From the NCBI RefSeq assembly GCF_000875975.1, contig NZ_BAWW01000002.1:62001-126000 (forward strand): 64,000 nt of DNA. The letters run 5' to 3'. Every line of letters starts with the position of its first letter. Position 1 is the stretch's first letter. The DNA comes from Parachlamydia acanthamoebae. GTDB lineage: Bacteria; Chlamydiota; Chlamydiia; Chlamydiales; Parachlamydiaceae. This document shows positions 57,661 to 64,000 of this stretch, piece by piece. The position numbers and the translations under genes are program-made. Under the pieces are notes generated by a model. The model was given only the letters and a program-made list of their open reading frames with translations. It was not told the origin of the DNA and did no database searches.

Positions 57661-58246
57661 TGAAGAAATTCCTCATGCCGATAATTCAAATAGATCAATT
57701 TTTCATAAATAATTATTTAAAACCTATTTGTCTACACCATTTTTTTATGAAGACTTTTTTATTGGGAACTTTTGTATCAAAAAGATCGTTTTGCGTCAGA
57801 TATTTGCGTTTTAGTGACAAACATACTAGCACAAAATAAGGGTGCTTTATGTGAATCCATGTTTTGAGCAAATTTTGGGTGCAACAAGAGCCATTTTTAA
57901 CCCTTTTGAACAAGTTTTTTTTGATGGTTCACCTCATTATGGAAATGCTCATTAACATTATTCAGGAGAGGAAGAATAAAAAAGGTGCTGAAGAAGCTAT
58001 AAAAATACAGGCAAATCAAAGTGGTACACTTAAGGGTGTGTTTGCCATTTATTAAAACTGTTGAGTGTGAATTAAGAGAATAACATGAAGGATGACGATG
58101 AGTGGCAAAAAGTATGGAAATCAAATGTATAATTTCTGTTTTAAAGAACACAAGAAAAAGACATCCAAAAATTTTGATTGTCAAAAGTTAAAACTTTGCA
58201 GTAAGCTACCCTCTCGAAACTTTACAACTAAATTAATGCGAAATTC
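57661..58246. other. Intergenic stretch, no gene seen
   Basis: 586 AT-rich bases between divergent genes. Frames of about 60-95 codons occur on both strands but lack ribosome-binding sites, overlap each other and show no protein-like pattern. It holds the divergent promoters of sulP-CA and the helicase gene, which I cannot place with confidence. Confidence 0.4.
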
Positions 58247-61200
58247 ATGAATGATTCAAAGTTAGATAAAACCCATGCAATCATCGACTATTGGAGAAAT
58301 TCATTAGCAGATGCAGACAGAATAAGTCTTTCAGCCAAAGATATGGATCAGGCGGAAATATTCCCCTTAAATGAACTTTTAAGTGGGCATCTCTCACGAG
58401 AAAAAATTCAACATTTTTTTGAAGAGGCAGAAAAAAGAGCTCGCGACAAACCAAAATATTCATCGAAAAAATTTCCTTTTACTGATGATGATTTCGAAAT
58501 AAAACAATTACAAGTCATTATAGCGCCCTATGTTGCCGTAAAGAATTATAGGCATGGCCAACAGATTGTAGGTGAATATCGGACGGATAAAATATTTCCA
58601 CTTTGGATGATGGCAAATCTTAATCGAGAAGGTATTTTGACAGTGGATGAGGGGAGTGTTTATCCATGGATCGATAGAAGATGTCTAGCTCCTCCAGAAG
58701 AATGTGGTAGAGGGTTGGGATATCCGATTCTTGGTGACGTTTCTGATGCAGATGCGTTTTATGCCAAACATGCGGTTTCACTTGATACGACATTGGAATG
58801 GCGAACATTCTTTTCTTACGCAAATAATTTATTATTTTCTCTATGCGATGGATCTGTTTTTTCGAAACAAGATTATACATTGACTGAAAAAAGTTTTGTG
58901 CTACCAAAAAATAGCATTGCAGAACCATCTCAAAACATTATTGCTACTTATGATCAATATCTTTTAACTCGTAAGACCATTCCTGCATTACTGAAAAAGT
59001 TTTCTTCGTTTAGCGACGAACCTTATTGTGACGATTTATCCCCCAAAGAACGTTTTATGGCGAGTTGTGAACATTTGGGACAAATGCAGATGGGCTATCC
59101 TCTATCCGCTTCTCAACGTGAGAGCATTAGCTATTTTTCTGATCCAGAACGTAATGAAATCGTGACTATTCATGGTCCTCCTGGTACAGGAAAAACAACT
59201 TTACTCCAAAGTATTATTGCTTCCAACTGGGTCGAATGCGCGTTAGAAAAAAAGAATCCTCCAATTCAAGTTGCAACTTCGACCAACAATCTTGCCGTTA
59301 CTAATATTTTAGATCGTTTGAATGAAGCTGGAAAAGAAACGATTCGATGGCTGCCTAACTTCCACACTTATGGGCTTTATCTAGCCCCAAGCCATCAAAT
59401 AGAACAAGCTAAGAAAAATAATTATGAGTTTCGTTTACGAAGGAAAAATTCGGGTTCAATTGCAGAATTTTACAATGCAGACTATAGAGATTATGCAACG
59501 CGGTATTTTTTAGAAAAATTTAATAACCATTATCTAAAATCAGAATCGAGTTTAAGGAATTGTCAGGAATTTATTCATCACGAATTGCTTTTAAAAAATA
59601 CTTTACTTCGAAATTGTATTCGTTGTGTCAATGATTTTCACAGTTTGGAGAAATTACTAAGCCATCGTTATGATCGATTAGAAGCCATTGAAGAGTTGTT
59701 TATCGAAAACAACCGCGCTATTTTGGAAATAGAAGAAGAATTAAAAAGTCTTAAACAGCTTGCGGTTAGCTGGTTTTCATTCAAAATCAAAGATCTCAAA
59801 TGGTTATGCTTATTTTCTTGGATACCATTTATCAAACAACTTTTAATGGATCGCATTCGACTTTTTACATTGCAGCATGATCTATTTCAAAGTAGAAACT
59901 TCAACATTGATGACGTCGAAAAAGTCATTGAAGACCGAATGAGCTCTCATGCTTCGCTGTTAAAGCAGTTGGAAAAAGACAAAGAGGTTTTGCAGTCGGA
60001 TAAAGAATTGTTCGCAAAATTATATGGTGAAAAAGTAAAGCTGGAAGAACAATTAGGGTTTAACCTCAATACGGATAATGCATCAGATTTTACGGATAAT
60101 TCGAACGTGCTTTGTCAAATGGATCAAACTCTTCGATATGACCTATTTGTTTTGGCAACGCATTATTGGGAAGCTCAGTGGTTACAGGAAAGTGGAAAAT
60201 TAGATCAGCTTGATTACCATCGTGATGACAGAGAAAAATATTGGCGTATTCAGGCGATGTTAACGCCTTGCTTTGTGACTACATTGCATTCTGGTCCAGG
60301 TTTTTTTCAATACAAAACGAATTTTCAGCTATTTGAAACCTTAGAAGATGTGATTGATCTGCTTATTATCGATGAAGCCGGGCAAGTGATGCCGGCCATT
60401 GCTGGTGGGATGATTTCCATTGCAAAAAGATTACTATTAGTTGGAGATGCCAAACAGATTGAGCCTATTTTTTCAATCAGTGAAAAAATGGATTTTTCAA
60501 ATACAAAAAAATACGGTCTATGTACTAATGTTGATGAATATCATTCTTTAAAAACTAGCGGTATTTTGTGTTCGGGCGATGCTGCTACTGGACACGCATA
60601 TGGTAATCTCATCACTGTCGGTCAGAGAAAATCAAAATATCACTTAAAGGAAGATCCTGTTCCAGGCTTATTTCTTAAGGAGCATCGTCGTTGTGCCAAG
60701 GAAATCATCAGCTATTGCAACGAACTCTGTTATAACAATCAGCTAATTCCAATGACCAACCAGCAATTTTCACATTACCCTCCAATGGGATACCTACATG
60801 TAAAAGGTCGAGAAAAAAAATCGGGACGAGCCGTTCTAATCCTGAAGAAGCTTTAAAAATCGTGCAGTGGATTCAAGAAAATCAAGTGAAAATATTATCG
60901 ATGTGTCGTGAGGATTCTAAAAAAAATGAAAAAATTAATTTGAGTGATTGCATTGGAATTGTAACTCCTTTTGCTGCGCAGGGGAACGAGATTCGTTCGA
61001 CGCTTTATGCACATGGATTAAAAATTGACAAAGTTGGAACAATTCATTCTTTACAAGGTGCAGAACGGCCAATTATTATTTTTTCATCGGTGTATACTAC
61101 TTTTGAAGGGCAAGGGACCTTCTTCTTTGATCGATCAGTGAACATGTTGAATGTGGCGGTATCCCGGGCGAAGAGGTCATTTTTAGTTTTCGGCGATATG

Positions 61201-61308
61201 GACATCTTTGATGCATCCAAGCCCAGCCAACCCTCAGGTCTGTTGGCACGATATCTCTTTGCTCGGAACGAAAATAAAATTTATACAAGCCAATGTAAAA
61301 TGGAATAG
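58247..61308 (+). pseudogene. SF1 (Upf1/DNA2-like) helicase gene split at an A8 run
   Basis: About 1020 codons in two frames. The first (58247-60856) has Walker A GPPGTGKTT (near residue 310), a long helical insertion (about 400-620), DEAG motif II (near 708), LLVGDAKQIEP motif III and LKEHRRC. After A8 at 60813-60820 this frame ends in KKSGRAVLILKKL; the next frame reads GTSRSNPEEALKIVQWIQEN and goes on with IGIVTPFAAQ, TIHSLQGAERPIIIF (motif V) and NVAVSRAKRSFLVFGD (motif VI). Nine A, or a -1 slip on the run, would join all helicase motifs into one protein. Stand-alone large SF1 helicases occur in several antiviral systems and in RNA metabolism; its role is unknown. Confidence 0.75.
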
Positions 61309-61519
61309 CATGAATTAGTCATGGTATGTTCAATGTGATTTGTGAAGCGTTCGTTTTTGCTCAATTCATTGATTCAGCAGCAACAGATTCTCATTTAGTT
61401 TTTCGTGTAAAAAGTTTATGCTTGTGTATCTTAAAAAATTTTGTAAGTTTTATTTAATGCTGTTAACGACAAAAAACTTAGGTAGTGTTTCTTAACTAAT
61501 CTCTTTGTTGGAAATAAAA

Positions 61520-62554
61520 ATGGCTTATATCCTTTCTCTTGCGACCGAGTCTCCCGATTACTGCTTTCAGCAAGAAGTTATTGCCGAAAATATGGTAAAA
61601 GGACTTCGTTTGTCTTCTGAACAGTCAGAAAACTTGAGAAGGCTTTATCGCAATTCTGATATTCAGACACGTTATTCTGTCATGCACAATTTCGATTCTC
61701 TTTATAAAGAACCTACATCGAAACAACGCAATGAGATTTATAAAGAAGAAGCTCCTAAACTTGCTATAAAAGCTGCTAAAAAGGCTTTGGTGGCTTGGCA
61801 AAAAAATCCTCTTGAAATCACTCATGTTATCTCCGTCTCGTGCACAGGTATGATGGCTCCTGGAATTGAATATTATTTAATCAAAGAGCTAGGGCTTCGA
61901 CCTTCGGTCGGACGTGTAGGTGTCAATTTTATGGGATGTTTTGGGGCTTTTAATGGTATCTCAGTGGCTAAAGCGCTGGCGAAAGAAAACCCTAAGCATC
62001 GCATATTGCTTGTTTGTACGGAGCTTTGTTCGTTACATGCGCAAACAGACCTTTCTTCAGATACTCTCTTGGCCAATGCACTATTTGCTGATGGAGCGGC
62101 TGCATGTATTGTAGGTGGGGAGGCATCCGAAAATTATCTTTGGGAAATAGTCGAGCGCTCTTCTCTTGTATTGGCTGATTCCGATCATGCCATGTCGTGG
62201 GAAGTAGGAAATAGTGGGTATTTTATGAAGCTTTCGTCGAGAGTTCCTGTGTTCATAAAAAAGCACATTGTTGAGTTTGCCAATGGGCTTTTGAAGCAAA
62301 ATTGTTCTTTCGAAGAGTGCCACTGGGCCATTCATCCCGGAGGAAAGGCCATTATTCAGGCCATTGAAAAAGAATGTGATCTTCTCCCTGGTCAAACAAC
62401 AAGTTCTTGGGAAACTCTTAAGCTTTATGGAAATATGTCTAGCGCTACTTTTTTATTTGTCCTAGAAAAATCTTTGAAAAATCGCCAGAAATGGACCGTT
62501 GGGATTGGATTTGGTCCCGGACTTTCTATAGAAGGCCTACTTATGAGATCTTAA
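61520..62554 (+). CDS. Type III polyketide synthase (chalcone/alkylresorcinol-synthase family)
   Basis: 344 residues from the ATG at 61520 (GGAA seven bases upstream); TTG codons at 61505-61510 are less likely. Homodimeric enzyme of the thiolase fold that extends acyl-CoA starters with malonyl-CoA. The catalytic triad is complete: Cys140 (NFMGCFGAFN), His272 (WAIHPGGKAI) and Asn305 (YGNMSSAT). The family loop GFGPG is present (330-334), as is SCTGMMAPG. The sequence is closer to bacterial BpsA/alkylpyrone-type enzymes than to plant chalcone synthase. First gene of a tight operon with a methyltransferase and an FAD enzyme, as in srs-like alkylresorcinol loci. Starter and product cannot be deduced. 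Confidence 0.92.
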   Translation: MAYILSLATESPDYCFQQEVIAENMVKGLRLSSEQSENLRRLYRNSDIQTRYSVMHNFDSLYKEPTSKQRNEIYKEEAPKLAIKAAKKALVAWQKNPLEITHVISVSCTGMMAPGIEYYLIKELGLRPSVGRVGVNFMGCFGAFNGISVAKALAKENPKHRILLVCTELCSLHAQTDLSSDTLLANALFADGAAACIVGGEASENYLWEIVERSSLVLADSDHAMSWEVGNSGYFMKLSSRVPVFIKKHIVEFANGLLKQNCSFEECHWAIHPGGKAIIQAIEKECDLLPGQTTSSWETLKLYGNMSSATFLFVLEKSLKNRQKWTVGIGFGPGLSIEGLLMRS

Positions 62555-62555
62555 A

Positions 62556-63230
62556 ATGTTCTTTTCTAAAAGATCGATGGAACTAGAACTGATTGATTTG
62601 GGGCCATCCCATTATTCTTCGGAAGAATATCGAGATTGTTTGGATAAGCTAAACAAGGTCGGGAAATATTTAGGAGGGGACCATGCTAGTTTTTGTGCCA
62701 TGCAACAACTATCTTTTTCTCCCGCGTCCATTCTCGATGTTGGCTGTGGAGGTGGGGGTTTTACGCAAAAATTGGGACGTTTTTACAAGGAAGCGACTGT
62801 TAGAGGAATTGATATCTCTCATGAGGCTATTATATCTGCACAAGAACATAATAGATGCCCAAATGTTGTCTTTGAATGTCGTAATCTGAGTGAAATACCA
62901 ACAAAAAGCTATGATATTGTGATTTCTACGCTTGTTTGTCACCATCTCTCCGATGCAGACTTAATTGCATTTCTTAAAGAATGCTTACGTGTGGCTAAAC
63001 AAAAAGTGATTGTTAACGATCTTCATCGGCATCCTCTTGCTTGGTTGGGATTTTCACTCTTAGCGCCAATCCTTTTTAAAAATCGTTTAATCACTCACGA
63101 TGGATCTCTTTCTGTTAAAAGAGCTTTCAAACGAAAAGATTGGAGATATTATTTACAGGTACTTCAAGTTCAAGGTCATCTTTCATGGTATTGGCCCTTT
63201 CGATGGATTTTGACAATGGATGCACAATGA
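62556..63230 (+). CDS. SAM-dependent methyltransferase of the polyketide cassette
   Basis: 224 residues; starts one base after the PKS stop. Motif I is ILDVGCGGGGF (about 60-70), then VRGIDISHEAI with the acidic turn, VVFECRNLSEIP and YDIVISTLVCHHLSD. The last 60 residues contain a hydrophobic stretch (LAWLGFSLLAPILF), which could be a lid or membrane-associated region for a lipid-like substrate. It would methylate the PKS product (O- or C-methylation). The stop overlaps the next start by ATGA. Confidence 0.88.
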   Translation: MFFSKRSMELELIDLGPSHYSSEEYRDCLDKLNKVGKYLGGDHASFCAMQQLSFSPASILDVGCGGGGFTQKLGRFYKEATVRGIDISHEAIISAQEHNRCPNVVFECRNLSEIPTKSYDIVISTLVCHHLSDADLIAFLKECLRVAKQKVIVNDLHRHPLAWLGFSLLAPILFKNRLITHDGSLSVKRAFKRKDWRYYLQVLQVQGHLSWYWPFRWILTMDAQ

Positions 63231-64000
63231 AGAAAATTATTATTGTAGGGGGAGGTGTTGCAGGATTAAGCGCTCTAAATAGACTCATCGATCTTGGGAT
63301 TTCTGCAACATTGATTGAGGCTGGAAGCTATCCCTCCCATAAGATATGTGGTGAATTTTTTTCTCCTGAATGTTTGCCCATTTTAAATAAATGGAATCTT
63401 GCACCAGCTAAAAAAATTGAGTGCGTTTCTTTTGTGACAGATAGGCATACTCTGTCCTTTTCTCTACCTATTCATGCAAGAAGCCAATCTCGCTTTGATT
63501 TTGATCAAAGCCTTGTGAGGAGAGCGGAAGAAAAGGGAGCCAAAATCCTCACGAAGACAAAAGTCAAGGATATTGGAAGGAGCTCCATCGTTTTGGATAG
63601 TGGAGAAGAGCTTTCTTACAGTGATCTGTTGATAAGTTCTGGACGTTTTTTCGGAGCTTCTTCTATTCCTTGCTACATCGGTATCAAGGGGCATATGAAA
63701 GGCATAGAAATAAAGAATGGTTTAGAAATGTATCCATTTTCAGGAGGCTATGCTGGACTTTCTTCCATTGATGACGATTATTCCAATTTCACATGTCTAA
63801 TGTCTATGAATATGCATCGTAAAGAGGATCTCCTTCAGAAGCTTTTTGAAATGGCCCCTCATTTACAACGTCGATTGCAAAATGGACATCTCGCATTTGA
63901 TAACTGGATGACATGTCAAATCCCTGCTTTTGGCATAAAAAAAACACCCCAGTGGGCTAATACTTATTTTATAGGGGATGCAGCCGGGACGATTCCTCCA
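63227..64000 (+). CDS. FAD-dependent oxidoreductase/monooxygenase, 3'-truncated
   Basis: 258 codons visible, open to the window edge. Residues 3-22 hold the dinucleotide-binding motif IIIVGGGVAGLSAL with an acidic residue at the end of strand two (IEAG). CGEFFSPE (about 43-50) and the late GDAAG motif (YFIGDAAGTIPP, in the last residues of the window) are typical of geranylgeranyl-reductase-like and aromatic-hydroxylase flavoproteins. It should oxidise or reduce the PKS product, for example to a quinone, in analogy to hydroxylases of bacterial alkylresorcinol loci. Coupled to the methyltransferase by ATGA. Confidence 0.88.
   Translation, partial: MKKIIIVGGGVAGLSALNRLIDLGISATLIEAGSYPSHKICGEFFSPECLPILNKWNLAPAKKIECVSFVTDRHTLSFSLPIHARSQSRFDFDQSLVRRAEEKGAKILTKTKVKDIGRSSIVLDSGEELSYSDLLISSGRFFGASSIPCYIGIKGHMKGIEIKNGLEMYPFSGGYAGLSSIDDDYSNFTCLMSMNMHRKEDLLQKLFEMAPHLQRRLQNGHLAFDNWMTCQIPAFGIKKTPQWANTYFIGDAAGTIPP

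Noticed and set aside
57864-58055. 63-codon frame between sulP-CA and the helicase gene
   Set aside because: Overlapped by an equally long frame on the other strand, no start signal, and unlike any protein I know.

Overview
The window looks like a chromosomal segment of an environmental (amoeba-associated) member of the Chlamydiae, most likely order Parachlamydiales. This is inference from several signs. The housekeeping block rplY(ctc)-pth-rpsF-rpsR-rplI-ispE has the gene order I know from Chlamydia. There is a PknD-like kinase with a DWG motif and a transporter resembling the nucleotide-transport superfamily. The accessory genes are rich in eukaryote-like motifs (F-box, IQ motif, ankyrin-like remnant, basic nuclear-localisation-like tract). 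The DNA is AT-rich, with many decaying genes and no intact insertion sequence, rRNA operon or CRISPR array that I can see.

Layout. 1-9.4 kb: the 3' part of mgtE, a methyltransferase, an Inc-like two-helix membrane protein, a pentapeptide-repeat protein, a broken alpha/beta hydrolase, a class D beta-lactamase, a DUF1259 protein and three lineage-specific proteins (one with an IQ motif). 9.5-14.1 kb: tRNA-Gln(UUG), prs and the ribosomal-protein/pth/ispE block. 14.0-19.8 kb: a leftward bioB - metallophosphoesterase - SMC-like ATPase operon with overlapping genes. 19.8-30.2 kb: accessory region with a frameshifted F-box gene, an exported GNAT, secreted proteins, a transglutaminase protein, a thioesterase, a surface-repeat protein and a VOC protein. 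30.3-38.5 kb: exported glycosyltransferase-like protein, S9 peptidase, nuclease pseudogene, mgtC, quinone oxidoreductase, CPA2 antiporter and a GNAT remnant. 38.6-47.8 kb: a large protein with a poly-lysine tract, two paralogous small membrane proteins with duplicated promoters, a multicopper oxidase/outer-membrane-efflux operon and a PknD-like kinase. 47.9-57.7 kb: transporter, SDR, small hypotheticals, a frameshifted mgtA between a complete SulP-carbonic anhydrase fusion and a decayed copy of it. 58.2-64 kb: a large SF1 helicase split by a frameshift in an A8 run, then a tight operon of type III polyketide synthase, methyltransferase and FAD-dependent oxidoreductase that runs off the window.

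The most interesting system is the last one: a three-gene type III polyketide cassette with an intact Cys-His-Asn triad, unexpected in a reduced intracellular bacterium. Two themes recur. First, enzymes normally cytosolic carry signal peptides or eukaryote-like motifs, which suggests host-directed functions. Second, several otherwise intact genes are split by single-base shifts, three of them in A/T homopolymers, which could be decay, sequencing error, or slippage-rescued expression. All calls come from reading the sequence; no database search was run.
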